A stretch of 64,000 bases of DNA. Origin: Stenotrophomonas sepilia. GTDB lineage: Bacteria; Pseudomonadota; Gammaproteobacteria; Xanthomonadales; Xanthomonadaceae. A program made the translations under genes and the position numbers. Within the stretch, counting starts at the first letter, position 1. Each line of letters begins with the position of its first letter. Shown here piece after piece: positions 42,256 through 51,910 of this stretch. The notes under the pieces were generated by a model. The model was not told where the DNA came from and did not search any database. It saw nothing but the letters and a program-made list of their open reading frames with translations. Where the stretch lies: NCBI RefSeq assembly GCF_003244875.1, contig NZ_LXXZ01000040.1, positions 62,001-126,000 on the forward strand, in the 5' to 3' direction.

Positions 42256-44916
42256 CTAGTGCATGCCCCTTTCCACCGCCAGTGTCGGCACGCCCCGCTG
42301 CGAGGAAACCAGCAGGGCCTGCAGCAGGCCATCACTGGAATAGCAGGACACGCGCCACGCATTTCCCCGCACCTGCGGCTTCAGCGGACCGTCGGCAGAT
42401 ACCAGGATCACCCGCCGCCGTCCCGCCCGCGACGCCACTTCCGTCCGCGCGGGACTTCTCTCGAATGCAACGAGCGGAACGTGCGCCTCCCAGTGTTCGG
42501 CGGGCCAGGCGTCGGCCTCGCTCACGATGATCACGGTGGCGCCCCAGCGTTCAAGCCGGCGCCGCAGCTCGTCCCGCCACCCGCTGGCCGAGGAACTCAG
42601 GAGCACCGAGCGGTCAGCCAAGGGCAGCGTCCCGGCAGCCGGAACCGCCTGGACCGGTATGCAGAAGGTGAAGACACTGCCGACGCCGGGCGTGCTGCTG
42701 GCATGGATGGTGCCCCCCATGCAGCTGCTCAGTTCACGGCACAGTGAAAGCCCCAGCCCAGACCCGCCAAAACGGGTGATGATGCTGGCGTCCGCCTGCA
42801 CATAGGGCTGGAAGAGCCTTGCCATCTGCGTCTCCGTCATGCCGATGCCGGAGTCGATGACCTGCAGCTGCAGCTGGGAACCGTCCGTATCGGGCACCCA
42901 GTCAGCCCTCAGTTCGACACGACCGGACGGGGTGAACTTCACTGCATTGCTGACCAGGTTGCGCAGGACCTGCTCGACGCGTGCCTGCGGCCCGACCAGC
43001 CTGGCCGGCACTGCATCATCGACCATGACGTCCAATACCAGGCCCTTTGCTTCGGCCAGTGGCGAGAACAGCAGCGCGACCCGCTCCAGCAGCGTCACCG
43101 GTTCGAAGGTCTCCGCAACCAGGTCCAGGTGCCCGGATTCCGCGCGGGAGAAATCCAGCACGTCGTTGATGATCTGCAGCAGCGAGTCCGCAGCCTGGGT
43201 AATCCGCCGAAGCCGTGCCTGCTGGTTGTCGTCCAGCGCAGAGCGGCCGAGCAACTCCAGGTGACCCAGGATGCCATGCAACGGCGTGCGGATCTCGTGG
43301 CTCATGGCCGCCAGGAAGCGGCTCTTTGCGCGGCTGGCGGCCTCCGCCGACTCGCGCGCCTGCTTCTGCTGCTGCTCCAGTTCGATTCGCGCACTCAAGT
43401 CGCGCACGGCGCACAGCAGTACCATGCGCCCTTGATAGCTGGCACTGGTCGCCCCCACCAGCAGCACGACAGGCGCCTGGCCCTGGGGATCCGGCACCGA
43501 CACCTCGAACTCGGCGATGGTGGTATCAGGCAGCAGCAGGATCGCCGAGGCCTGGTCGACCATGCGGGCATAGAGCATGGCGCCGCGTCGCTCGGCGGCG
43601 GCGGCGAGCTGACGCATCATGTCGTTCTGCACCACCGGGTCACCGCTGTGGCGATCGAGCAGGCACAGTCCCACCGGTGACAGCTGGATCAACGCGCGGC
43701 TGAGCTGTTCGCCCTGGTAAACGCGCGCGGCGCGTGCCAGCGCGGGCCCGAAGGCGCGCCAATGCAGCCAGGCCAGCAGCGTCCAAAGACCCAGCAACAG
43801 GCCGAACGCCAACGACGCGGCGGCGATGTACAGGCGTTGCCCATCGGCAATGACATCGGCGATGCAGTACGTGCTGACCAGTGCCCAGTCAGCCTCCTCG
43901 ATACGGACCACCTGGAAGAAGCGCAGCCCTTGGCGGAAGGTGGCCAGCGTGCGCCCCTTCTGCTCCGCGTCCAGAAGATGCCGGGTCACCTCGCCCAGAT
44001 CCAGCGCTTTGGGGCTGCCGGTGCCCGCCACCACGCGGCCGTCGCCAGTCAGCACGAACGACACGCCACCGTCGGCGATACGCATTGCCCGGGACAGCGG
44101 TGCCGTTGATTCCAGCGTGACGAACGTACCGATCACCGTGGCACCGTCACGCGCCACCAGGGCACTGGCGATCGCCGGAGCCCCCGACACCGGATGGCGC
44201 ACCAGTTCCATCCGGGTGGCGTGCGTGCCATACGCCTCCGCGTCGTCGACGCCGGTGCGGGACAGCGCCGCGAGCCGACCGATGAGCTGCGCACGGTCCT
44301 TTTCTCCCGTGGCCGACAGAAGATGCTGTTCGCTCATGCCCTCGCCCAGTACCAGCAGCTGGCCGCGCGGATCAAGAAAGAAGCTCGACTCCGATTCGCT
44401 GGACCGGCCGCCGGCGCCGCCCAGCCGGCGGATGATCGACAGCGAGTGCGCCAGCATGAGATAGCGATCCAGACGGTCAACGGGCCAGGCATCGGTGCCG
44501 GCACCCAGCACCGTCTGCGGCACGCTCTCGGTGCCAGCGGTCATGACGGCCCGCTGTCCGGCACGCAGATAGTTGGCACGGTCCACTTCCAGCGTCCGCG
44601 CATCATTGTCCGGGCGATGCCGCCAGGCGTACTCGGCCATGCTCAACAGCCGAAGGTGGGCCGCATCCGACGCCGCCAAGTGGGCCTCGACGATGGCACG
44701 GCTGCGCTGCAGCGCTTCCGACCGCCGCGCCGCAAAGCCATCTGCGTGGAACAGCGCCAGCGCGATCAGCCCGGCCACGATAGCGATGCTGAGCAGGCAG
44801 CCGCCGCCCAGCAGCACGCCGCGCTGGTACTTGCGGAGCGCAGCGAGGTCGCAATCGTCGGTAGCATCAGGCGAGGCGTCCTGGCGCAGGTGTGCGGAGC
44901 GGAAGAAACGGAACAT
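42256..44916 (-). CDS. Membrane sensor histidine kinase, paralogue lacking REC and HPt
   Basis: 886 residues from the ATG at 44916; a TTG at 44940 would add eight residues. Two membrane helices (about 32-56 and 362-386) flank a periplasmic sensor related to that of the neighbouring hybrid kinase (shared G-x-S-x-V-P and Cache-like features). Then come a PAS-like segment, coiled coil, MSHEIRTPLHG (His about 540), NLVSNAVKFT and DSGIGMT. The region after the ATPase resembles the degenerate receiver-like spacer of the partner, but the conserved phospho-acceptor is missing. It looks like a tandem duplicate that lost the relay modules and may signal through its neighbour by heterodimerisation. Confidence 0.88.
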   Translation of the reverse strand: MFRFFRSAHLRQDASPDATDDCDLAALRKYQRGVLLGGGCLLSIAIVAGLIALALFHADGFAARRSEALQRSRAIVEAHLAASDAAHLRLLSMAEYAWRHRPDNDARTLEVDRANYLRAGQRAVMTAGTESVPQTVLGAGTDAWPVDRLDRYLMLAHSLSIIRRLGGAGGRSSESESSFFLDPRGQLLVLGEGMSEQHLLSATGEKDRAQLIGRLAALSRTGVDDAEAYGTHATRMELVRHPVSGAPAIASALVARDGATVIGTFVTLESTAPLSRAMRIADGGVSFVLTGDGRVVAGTGSPKALDLGEVTRHLLDAEQKGRTLATFRQGLRFFQVVRIEEADWALVSTYCIADVIADGQRLYIAAASLAFGLLLGLWTLLAWLHWRAFGPALARAARVYQGEQLSRALIQLSPVGLCLLDRHSGDPVVQNDMMRQLAAAAERRGAMLYARMVDQASAILLLPDTTIAEFEVSVPDPQGQAPVVLLVGATSASYQGRMVLLCAVRDLSARIELEQQQKQARESAEAASRAKSRFLAAMSHEIRTPLHGILGHLELLGRSALDDNQQARLRRITQAADSLLQIINDVLDFSRAESGHLDLVAETFEPVTLLERVALLFSPLAEAKGLVLDVMVDDAVPARLVGPQARVEQVLRNLVSNAVKFTPSGRVELRADWVPDTDGSQLQLQVIDSGIGMTETQMARLFQPYVQADASIITRFGGSGLGLSLCRELSSCMGGTIHASSTPGVGSVFTFCIPVQAVPAAGTLPLADRSVLLSSSASGWRDELRRRLERWGATVIIVSEADAWPAEHWEAHVPLVAFERSPARTEVASRAGRRRVILVSADGPLKPQVRGNAWRVSCYSSDGLLQALLVSSQRGVPTLAVERGMH

Positions 44917-45189
44917 TGTTGCTGTGGATGCGCCCGCCAAGGAACATGCGGGCCATACCGGAGAAAGTGAAAGGGAGCGGCCACCCTATCGGCCCCTGGC
45001 AGACAGCCACATAGGACGCGGCTGACTTTCTGCCGCGCTGTGGCGCAACGCGGCCGCACGGCTGGCGTGGGTGCGTGGACGTCCGTGTCACGCTTCGGAT
45101 CCCCCGCGGAATGGGCGTCGTCCGATGGGCTACCGCACCACGCTGGCTGACGATACGCGTTCGACCCTCTTTATTTCCCAGGCATCTCC

Positions 45190-45375
45190 ATGGCAGATCT
45201 TTCCCGACACACCCTCATCTACACCGAGTACGGCCACTGGAATGTCATGCGCGGCCGTCAGCTGCTTGGCGGCCGTACCTGCCTCGCAGAGGCGCTGGCC
45301 CTCCTGGACTACTTCCACCGGCTGCAACGGGCCGAAGCGCTGCATTCACCCGCGCAGCCGGGAGCGGATCGATGA
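45190..45375 (+). CDS. Small protein coupled to DUF389 gene
   Basis: 61 residues. It starts MADLSRHTLIYTEYGHWNV and continues with a basic RGRQLLGG segment and a helical ALALLDYFHRLQRAEAL. Its TGA overlaps the DUF389 ATG (ATGA at 45372-45375), which is good evidence that it is translated. No domain recognised. It may be a regulatory or accessory peptide of the membrane protein that follows. Confidence 0.65.
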   Translation: MADLSRHTLIYTEYGHWNVMRGRQLLGGRTCLAEALALLDYFHRLQRAEALHSPAQPGADR

Positions 45376-46565
45376 GTGCCGTGCCAACGCTGCTGGTGAG
45401 TGTCCTGGCATCCGCCCACCATGGCTGGAGCCGGTGGCGCAACCGCATGCTTGCCGCCGTCGACCACGATGCCGTCATCGCCAACGTGAGTGACGGTGGC
45501 GGGCTCAGCCCGCGCTTCACGTTCATGGCAGTGATGTCCTGCGGTATCGCGATCCTGGGGCTGCTTCAGTCCTCCGGGGCCGTCGTGATCGGTGCGATGC
45601 TGATCTCGCCGCTGATGGGCCCCATCGTGCAGCTGGGTTTTTCGCTGTGCGTGGTCGATTTCCGGATGATGGGCCGTGCACTGCTTGCGCTGCTTGTGGG
45701 CATGGCGCTGGCGCTGCTGACCGCCATGTGCATCGTATGGCTGTCGCCGCTACGCGAGGCGACCAGTGAGATCCTTGCACGCACGCAGCCCACCCTGTTC
45801 GACCTGCTGGTGGCGCTGCTGTCAGGGCTGGCCGGCGGCTACGCAGTGATTACCCGAAAGGGAGAGGCCATTGTGGGCGTTGCGATTGCTACCGCCCTGA
45901 TGCCGCCGTTGGCAGTGGTCGCGTTTGGGCTGGCGACGGGCGACGTGCGCGTGGCCGGGGGCGCGATGTTCCTTTTCATGACCAACCTGCTGGCGATTGC
46001 CCTCAGCGTGACACTGATTGCCAAGTGGTACAGGTTCGGGATGGAGAACTCACCTCGCCACACCGCCTGGCAGGCGGGGGTGATCGCCACCACGTTCATT
46101 CTGCTAGCGCTGCCACTGGGACTGGCCCTGCGCGAGATCGGGCAGCAGACTTGGGCTGCAAACCAGGCCCGCGCCGTGGTTACCCGGTACCTGGGCGATC
46201 GCCGTGCGTCGATTGAACACATGTCCGTAGTGCGTGCCGAGCATCGCTATGTCATCGAGGTGGTGGCGCTGGTCCCGGCCTATATCAACAATGCCCAGAC
46301 CAATCTGGAAGGACGGCTGTCCGCGCGGCTGGCGGCTCCGGTATCCCTTCGCGTCAGACAGACCCTGGAGGCCAACGAGGACGAACTGCGCAACCGGGCA
46401 GATATCGATGGCCTGCGGCTCAACGTTGCCAGCCTGTCCGCCGAGACGAGGGCGCTTCGTGTCGAGATGGATGAGATCGTGGCGGAACGCTCACGCGTGC
46501 TGCGCGAGGAGAGCGCTGCGCAGGAGCAGGGCCAAGGATCGCACAGCGCGGACAGTCTCCGCTAG
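45372..46565 (+). CDS. DUF389 family polytopic membrane protein
   Basis: 397 residues. Six or so transmembrane helices occupy residues 45-270. The family signature is visible as SSGAVVIGAMLISPLMGPIV, then GLAGGYAVITRK and IATALMPPLAVVAFGLA. A soluble alpha/beta C-terminal domain of about 120 residues follows, ending in a coiled coil (LSAETRALRVEMDEIVAERS). DUF389 (TIGR00341) proteins are of uncertain transport function. The start is fixed by the ATGA overlap with the upstream small ORF. It converges on the fimbrial operon across a bidirectional hairpin. Confidence 0.88.
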   Translation: MSAVPTLLVSVLASAHHGWSRWRNRMLAAVDHDAVIANVSDGGGLSPRFTFMAVMSCGIAILGLLQSSGAVVIGAMLISPLMGPIVQLGFSLCVVDFRMMGRALLALLVGMALALLTAMCIVWLSPLREATSEILARTQPTLFDLLVALLSGLAGGYAVITRKGEAIVGVAIATALMPPLAVVAFGLATGDVRVAGGAMFLFMTNLLAIALSVTLIAKWYRFGMENSPRHTAWQAGVIATTFILLALPLGLALREIGQQTWAANQARAVVTRYLGDRRASIEHMSVVRAEHRYVIEVVALVPAYINNAQTNLEGRLSARLAAPVSLRVRQTLEANEDELRNRADIDGLRLNVASLSAETRALRVEMDEIVAERSRVLREESAAQEQGQGSHSADSLR

Positions 46566-46612
46566 CGAGGCGCCGCTGCGCGCAGCAGCCCTGTCCTGCG
46601 CCTGAAACGCGA

Positions 46613-46637
46613 GGGGACGGCCCCGGGTGCCGTCCCC
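46613..46637. terminator. Bidirectional hairpin between DUF389 gene and fimbrial operon
   Basis: A 9-bp stem GGGGACGGC / GCCGTCCCC with a 7-nt loop, placed between the convergent stops at 46565 and 46649. It lacks a run of T on either side, so it is a plausible but not canonical intrinsic terminator. Confidence 0.6.
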
Positions 46638-46648
46638 CACCCGCGTGA

Positions 46649-47143
46649 TCAGTTGTACGTCATGGTTACCGTGATCGGTCGGCTGACCGTACCGGCCGAT
46701 ACCGTTGCGCGGCTCTGCACGAAGCGTGCGCGGAATGCGTGCGTCGCCGCAGCCGTGGCCATCTGGGCCGTTCCGCCAGGTGCGACGCGGGCCCCGCTGC
46801 TGGTGTACTGCAGCTCGATGCCGATGCCAGGCACACCCTGGAACAGCTGGGCATTGCTGGTGTCGGCGTTGCCATCGAAACGCAACGCGACCCGGGTCAC
46901 CAGCGGGTCACACTGGCTGACCACAACATTCACTGGCTGGAAGGGCGAGGCATATGCGCCGGTAAACAGTGTTGCCTGATAGGTGCCAAGACTGACGTCG
47001 GCCACAGCGATGCGGCAGACACCCGGCAGAATGGTGCCGGTGACGTTGAACGTGGTGGTCGTCTGCGCGGCCGCGTGGCCAGCAGCGAACATTGAGGTCA
47101 GCGCCAGTAGGATGGGACGCAGGCGGAGGGCGACAGTGCACAT
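46649..47143 (-). CDS. Fimbrial subunit (minor pilin 3)
   Basis: 164 residues with a signal peptide (LLALTSMFAAGHAAAQ). The mature protein has the pilin Ig-like pattern: TFNVTGTILPGVCRIAV with the first disulfide Cys, VVSQCDPLVTRVAL with the second, NAQLFQGVPGIGIELQY, and a C-terminal donor strand ending ITVTMTYN. It is 40-50% alike by eye to the next upstream subunit, indicating tandem duplication. It is the promoter-distal end of a chaperone-usher operon, 11 nt from its neighbour. Confidence 0.85.
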   Translation of the reverse strand: MCTVALRLRPILLALTSMFAAGHAAAQTTTTFNVTGTILPGVCRIAVADVSLGTYQATLFTGAYASPFQPVNVVVSQCDPLVTRVALRFDGNADTSNAQLFQGVPGIGIELQYTSSGARVAPGGTAQMATAAATHAFRARFVQSRATVSAGTVSRPITVTMTYN

Positions 47144-47154
47144 CAGCTGCAGCC

Positions 47155-47634
47155 TCAGTTGTAGGTGAGCGAAACGGTGATGGGACGCGTCACGCGGCCC
47201 GCGCCCACCGTTGCAGCGGACTGCCGGAAGCGCGCACGGTATGGATACACGCCGGCGGCGGTGGTGTACTGGGTACGGCCACCTGGTGCAATCGGCACGT
47301 TGACGGCACCGACCATGCGCACCAGTTCGATGCCCACGCCGGGAACCCCCTGGAACAGCGACGCGTTGCTGCTGTCGGCCGCACCGGTGAAGGTCATGGC
47401 GACCCGCAGCACCTGCGCGTCGCAGTCGCTGACGGTGCCACTGAAGTCCACATAGGCCGTGGCATAGCTGCCGGTGAACAAGGACGCCTGATGGGACCCC
47501 AGATCCACATCGGGGAACGCGACCTTGCAGACGCCTGGCAGGATTTCACCGGACATCGTGAAAACCTGGCTGTCCTGCGCGTGCACTGTGGCAGCGCAAA
47601 GCAACAAGCTCAGGGAGAGAAGCGGACGGGACAT
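47155..47634 (-). CDS. Fimbrial subunit (minor pilin 2)
   Basis: 159 residues. Signal peptide LSLSLLLCAATVHAQ; mature features FTMSGEILPGVCKVAFPDVD, GTVSDCDAQVLRVAM, NASLFQGVPGVGIELV, and terminal ITVSLTYN. The paired cysteines and terminal aromatic-Asn strand are those of subunits assembled by donor-strand exchange. It lies between two paralogous subunits in the same operon and is probably a minor or adaptor pilin. Which subunit forms tip or shaft cannot be told from sequence alone. Confidence 0.85.
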   Translation of the reverse strand: MSRPLLSLSLLLCAATVHAQDSQVFTMSGEILPGVCKVAFPDVDLGSHQASLFTGSYATAYVDFSGTVSDCDAQVLRVAMTFTGAADSSNASLFQGVPGVGIELVRMVGAVNVPIAPGGRTQYTTAAGVYPYRARFRQSAATVGAGRVTRPITVSLTYN

Positions 47635-47642
47635 GGGAGACC

Positions 47643-48137
47643 TCAGTTGTAGGTGACCTGGACAGTGATGGGGGTACGGACCGCGCCTGCAGTGACATTG
47701 CCGGTGCGGACCAGTAGCGCGCCGAGTGCGCGCTGGCCTGCGGCATCGCCGCCGGTGGGCCAGTCAAACGCGGGCTGGTTGGGTGCGTAGAGCGTGCCGG
47801 TGGCACTCTGCAGGCGGATGGCCAGCCCCTGCACGCCGCCCGTCGGCGGAATGGCGAAATAGCTGGCGTTGCTGCTGTCGGCGGCGCCGACGAAGCGGAC
47901 GTGCAGGGTTCGCAGGTCATCGGTGCAGTTCTTGCGCTCCAGCACGAAGGCAACGGCAGGTGACTGCGTGCTGGTGGTGAAGTACGTTGCCTGGAACGTG
48001 CCCAGATCGACGTCCTGCACGCTCAGCTGGCAGGTCCCGGCCAGGAACCTGCCGGTGAAGCGGACGGTGAGGTCCGCCGCCGCCACCGGCAGGGCGGCCC
48101 CGCACAGCAGCGCCAGCAGCAGCCATCGTGCGTGCAT
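47643..48137 (-). CDS. Fimbrial subunit (minor pilin 1)
   Basis: 164 residues from the ATG at 48137. Signal peptide LLLALLCGAALPVAAA; mature RFTGRFLAGTCQLSVQDVDL, with the second cysteine in LERKNCTDDLRTL; NASYFAIPPTGGVQGLAIRL; terminal ITVQVTYN. It is more diverged than the two downstream subunits but on the same template. Its start lies one nucleotide from the stop of the adhesin gene, so it is translationally coupled. Confidence 0.84.
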   Translation of the reverse strand: MHARWLLLALLCGAALPVAAADLTVRFTGRFLAGTCQLSVQDVDLGTFQATYFTTSTQSPAVAFVLERKNCTDDLRTLHVRFVGAADSSNASYFAIPPTGGVQGLAIRLQSATGTLYAPNQPAFDWPTGGDAAGQRALGALLVRTGNVTAGAVRTPITVQVTYN

Positions 48138-48138
48138 G

Positions 48139-49194
48139 TCAGTAGTACTCCAGGGTAATGGTGGCGGCACCGTTCGCCTGTCCCGATGACGCGGCAGCGG
48201 CGTAGCGGGTATAGCGCGCACGCAGCATCAGCGTGTAGGAAGCGTTGTCGGTCTCGCTTAGCGCCAGTCCGGAATCACGCATGCTGCCAAAGCCCACCGA
48301 CTCGTCGGCCGCGGTCCCTATCTGGATGCCGATGCCGGTCGCCGTGGTGTTCACGCCGTCGTTCTGCAGCATCATCACCGAGCGCGCGCTATCCGCCACG
48401 GCCGTGACCGGATCCACGCGGAAGCGGAGGGTGTTGTCGACGCGCCCATTGGCCGTCTGTACCGTTCCCGTGGTGAGGTTGCCGCGGTAGCGGCCGTAGA
48501 ACGCCGGGCAATTGCTCAGCGTTACCGGTACGTTGACCCATTGTGTCCCGCTGCCAACGGCGGGAATCTCCGTCACGCGGTGATCGCCAAGATTCACCGA
48601 AATGTCTGCAGCGGTGCAGGTGCGTGCAACGATGGACAGCGAGCCTTGCACCCGCCCGTTCCAGAGCTGGAGCGCGCTGTTGGCGCCGGTCATGCGGTAT
48701 TCGAAGCGCGGCAGGTTCGCACCTGTGACCGTGCCGGCCGTTATCGGTCCGGTCTTGATCAGGCTGACGTCAAAGGATTGAACGGGCCAGATCACCGTGC
48801 CCGTAACGACCTCTACGGACGTAGATATCGGGAATGGGCTACCGTTGAACCAGACTGCCACGCCGACGCCGGGGAGGTTCGTGTTGTATACGGTTCCGTA
48901 GCGCGCGTCTGCGTAGCCCGAAGGCCCGTACGGGAGCGCGGTGTACTGGCGGATGCGATCGGCCCTGCCCGGTGTGCAGTAGATCTCGTTGGTGGGCCCG
49001 GCGTAATACGTGGCCCGATAGATTTCGGTGCCGACCTGCACATCCGGACCGACGGTGATGCTGCCACTGAGGTTGGCGATGTTGGTGAGCGTGGTGGTGC
49101 CGGCGTTGAAGCGACAGTTCTGCGCAAGCGCAGGCGCTGCGGCCATCAACAGGACAAGCGCGATCAATCGCGCGACCAGAGGCATGCGAATCAC
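48139..49194 (-). CDS. Two-domain fimbrial tip adhesin
   Basis: 351 residues, twice a normal pilin. The signal peptide ends AAAPALAQ. The N-terminal half (about 30-190) has its own Cys pair (NCRFNAG, IYCTPGR) and would be the receptor-binding lectin-like domain. The C-terminal half (ARTCTAADISVNLGDHRVTE, SNCPAFYGRYRG, terminal ATITLEYY) is a pilin domain that docks to the fibre. This layout matches FimH/SMF-type tip adhesins. The GTG at 49194 overlaps the usher stop (GTGA); an ATG at 49185 is an alternative. The ligand is unknown. Confidence 0.85.
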   Translation of the reverse strand: MIRMPLVARLIALVLLMAAAPALAQNCRFNAGTTTLTNIANLSGSITVGPDVQVGTEIYRATYYAGPTNEIYCTPGRADRIRQYTALPYGPSGYADARYGTVYNTNLPGVGVAVWFNGSPFPISTSVEVVTGTVIWPVQSFDVSLIKTGPITAGTVTGANLPRFEYRMTGANSALQLWNGRVQGSLSIVARTCTAADISVNLGDHRVTEIPAVGSGTQWVNVPVTLSNCPAFYGRYRGNLTTGTVQTANGRVDNTLRFRVDPVTAVADSARSVMMLQNDGVNTTATGIGIQIGTAADESVGFGSMRDSGLALSETDNASYTLMLRARYTRYAAAASSGQANGAATITLEYY

Positions 49195-51875
49195 GGTGCG
49201 TTCTCCTGGAAGGTGGTGGTAGTAACCCGGCGCGCGGGCGGCGCGTCACCGTTGGCATGGACGACGGGGGATCGGCATTGCGCGCTGAGCACGGCGTACT
49301 GGCCGCTGACAGGGCCGTCGGGAATCTGCACGTCCACCACGCACTGGTGGTCGGCGCCCTCGCCCCATTGCACCTGCACCGGCCCGGACGACTGAAGGCC
49401 ACTGAGCAGCAGGCGGCTGCCCTGCCCCACCACGCCGACCGTGGCGCCGCTGGCATCGGTGGCCTCCGCGCCGAACGGCAACGGGCGGCCGTCTTCGGTC
49501 TGCGTGTCGACCATCAGCCCACGGCTGGCGCGCGTACTGAAATCGAGCTTCACCAGGGCGCCGGCACGCGGCGCCACCGCGCGTGCGGTTTCCTGCAGCT
49601 CCACGCTGTAGCCGGCCCCCTTGGGGTCGAGCGAAATCGTGTTCAGCTGGTACGGCGTCAGGTACGGCACCACCGCAAACCCACGCCTGTCCACGCGGGA
49701 TCCGCCACTGTTCTCCACCCGCATTCCCGCCGCGCCGGGCGCGTGCACCAGCGCGACCGTGTCGCCCAGCGGCGGCGACAGGGTCAGCCCACCCGCGTGG
49801 AGCACCAGCCCGCCCGACGCGCCAAGGCCCATCTGGGTATAGCCGGGCCCCCGGCTGAGATTGGCCGCCACCTGGCCGCGGCCGCCGCGATAGCCGCCGT
49901 TGACGTCCAGGGCGTTGCCACCGCCGATACGCGCCAGTGACACGCCGTAATTGACTCGGTCGTCGCGGGCCCACAGTCCGCTGGCCGACAGCTGCGTGGA
50001 GGGATCGGCATTGTCGCTGCGGGTCTGGGTGGCATTGAGCTGTGGCGCACGGGGCGTGCGCCCCAGGGGCACCGACAGCATCAGCATCAGGCGAATGTCA
50101 GCCCGCGCCAACTGTGGACGCGGCGCGGCATCCGCGCCGGGAATGCGATCCTGCAGGAAGCCCGGCATGAAATCGATCGAATCGCGCGTGCGCTGGAAGT
50201 TCAGGCTGTAGCTCAGCGACTTCCACTGGTTGCTGTAGCCCACGCTCAGGTCAAGCTGGCGGCCTGCCGTGTTCCAGAAGTCGCGCCGCGTCCCGATGAC
50301 GAACAACTGGCCACCGCGCTCCCCCAGGCGCTGGTTGACGCTCAGGTCCATGCGGTTGCGCTGGCGCGCCACCGCATCGATGCCAAGATCACGTGCCTGT
50401 GCGTCACGCAGGCTGGCCCAGTCGCGCACGCTCACGTAGCCACCCGTTGCATAGCGGTAGGCCGCGATGGCAAACGAGGTGCCGGTGCTGGCGATGCTTC
50501 GATTGTAGGCCACGCGGAAGCTGCTGCCGGACAGCTCAGGCAGGCCGCGTACACGGGCCTGTGACAACGACGCATCCATTGCCAGCGCGCCGAATCGTGT
50601 ATTGACCGCACTACCGGCCAGCACCGAGTGGTAGTTGTCGCCCACCACGGCGCCGCCGTAGGCACTGACCACATTGGACAGGCCGCGCTGGTACTGCAGC
50701 TGCAGGACGTCCGGCGCATCGAACAGCGAGGCCTCGGCAACACGACCGGCCGCTACCGACCACCGTGACTGGCCCGGACGCAGCAGTTGCGGCACCGCCG
50801 AGTACGGTAGCGTGAACCGCCGTGAGCGGCCGTCGGCTTCGACGACTTCCACGTCGAGATCGCCGGCATACCCGGTCGGGAACAGGTCGTTGATCTCGAA
50901 CGGTCCAGGTGCAACGCTGGTTTCCAGCAGGACGTTGCCACGCTGGCGCACGATCACCCGGGCGTTGGTCTCGGCGATGCCACGCACTACCGGTGCGAAA
51001 CCGCGCTGTGACTGCGGCAGCATGCGGTCGTCGCTGCCCAGGCGGGCGCCACGCAGGCGCACGCTCTCGAACAGGTCGCCCGCAGTGGACGTGTCGCCGA
51101 CCATCAGCTGCGCCTTCCACGGCACGATGTCGTGCATCAGGTAGGCGGCCGCTGACCGGTAACGCTGCGGCTGGCTGCCACCGTGCGTCATCGCGCCCTG
51201 ATGCACCAGCTGCCAGCCCGCCACGCGGCCCGAGGCGTTCAGGCCAAGGAACCCGGAGTAGGTCGGGGCAGCGCCATTGCTGTAGCGATAGACGCTGGCG
51301 TTGTAGCCCAGCGACAGCGCCGCCACGCCGGCATCCCACTCGCTGGGGTCGACATAGCCCCGCGCCTCGCTGCGCAGGTACAGCTGCGGCACCTGCAGGT
51401 CCAGGGTCTGGTTGCCTGCATCGAAGGACGCCGTGGCACCGGGCACGCGCTCGCCCAGGTCACCACAGAAGGGTTCGTCCGGCCAAGCCAGGGCCGGCTG
51501 CCGGGCCTGGTCGGCGTGCAGGCGCTCCGGCGCGATGCCGTAGCGCTTCAGCGCGGCCGGGTCCAGGCACAGCCGCGAGACGCCATCCACCTCGCGGTAG
51601 ACAATGTCCGCACGCGCTTGCCACTGGCCGTTCAGACGCACGTCCCCCCGGTAGGTACCAGGCGCAACGTAGTCTTCCTGCGAGAACCGCTGCAGGTCCA
51701 GGCGCGAGGACGCCCCCACCGGCAGGAACGCGGCGTCGAACTCGACATCGTCCGGGCTTTCGTTGCCGGCGCTCGCGACGGCCGGGGCAAACAGGATGGC
51801 GGCCACCACACCCGGCAGGCGGGCGCGCTGGAACCGGCGGGCGCCGGCGGCCGGCGCCCGGGAACGGGCGTTCAT
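49191..51875 (-). CDS. Outer-membrane fimbrial usher (FimD/PapC family)
   Basis: 894 residues. After a signal peptide, the N-terminal chaperone-docking domain carries the VEFDAAFLPVG motif and RGDVRLNGQW. The 24-strand pore follows, with typical PYSAVPQLLRPGQ, SRVDRRGFAVVPYLTPYQLN and a plug region. The C-terminal domains contain PLPFGAEATDASGATVGVVG and end with QCVVDVQIPD and a further Cys, giving the usual disulfides. It forms the secretion and assembly platform for this operon's subunits. Its stop overlaps the adhesin start, and it begins 35 nt after the chaperone stop. Confidence 0.95.
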   Translation of the reverse strand: MNARSRAPAAGARRFQRARLPGVVAAILFAPAVASAGNESPDDVEFDAAFLPVGASSRLDLQRFSQEDYVAPGTYRGDVRLNGQWQARADIVYREVDGVSRLCLDPAALKRYGIAPERLHADQARQPALAWPDEPFCGDLGERVPGATASFDAGNQTLDLQVPQLYLRSEARGYVDPSEWDAGVAALSLGYNASVYRYSNGAAPTYSGFLGLNASGRVAGWQLVHQGAMTHGGSQPQRYRSAAAYLMHDIVPWKAQLMVGDTSTAGDLFESVRLRGARLGSDDRMLPQSQRGFAPVVRGIAETNARVIVRQRGNVLLETSVAPGPFEINDLFPTGYAGDLDVEVVEADGRSRRFTLPYSAVPQLLRPGQSRWSVAAGRVAEASLFDAPDVLQLQYQRGLSNVVSAYGGAVVGDNYHSVLAGSAVNTRFGALAMDASLSQARVRGLPELSGSSFRVAYNRSIASTGTSFAIAAYRYATGGYVSVRDWASLRDAQARDLGIDAVARQRNRMDLSVNQRLGERGGQLFVIGTRRDFWNTAGRQLDLSVGYSNQWKSLSYSLNFQRTRDSIDFMPGFLQDRIPGADAAPRPQLARADIRLMLMLSVPLGRTPRAPQLNATQTRSDNADPSTQLSASGLWARDDRVNYGVSLARIGGGNALDVNGGYRGGRGQVAANLSRGPGYTQMGLGASGGLVLHAGGLTLSPPLGDTVALVHAPGAAGMRVENSGGSRVDRRGFAVVPYLTPYQLNTISLDPKGAGYSVELQETARAVAPRAGALVKLDFSTRASRGLMVDTQTEDGRPLPFGAEATDASGATVGVVGQGSRLLLSGLQSSGPVQVQWGEGADHQCVVDVQIPDGPVSGQYAVLSAQCRSPVVHANGDAPPARRVTTTTFQENAP

Positions 51876-51910
51876 GATGGATTCTCCGGCGGTGCGGTGC
51901 GGTGCGCGGC

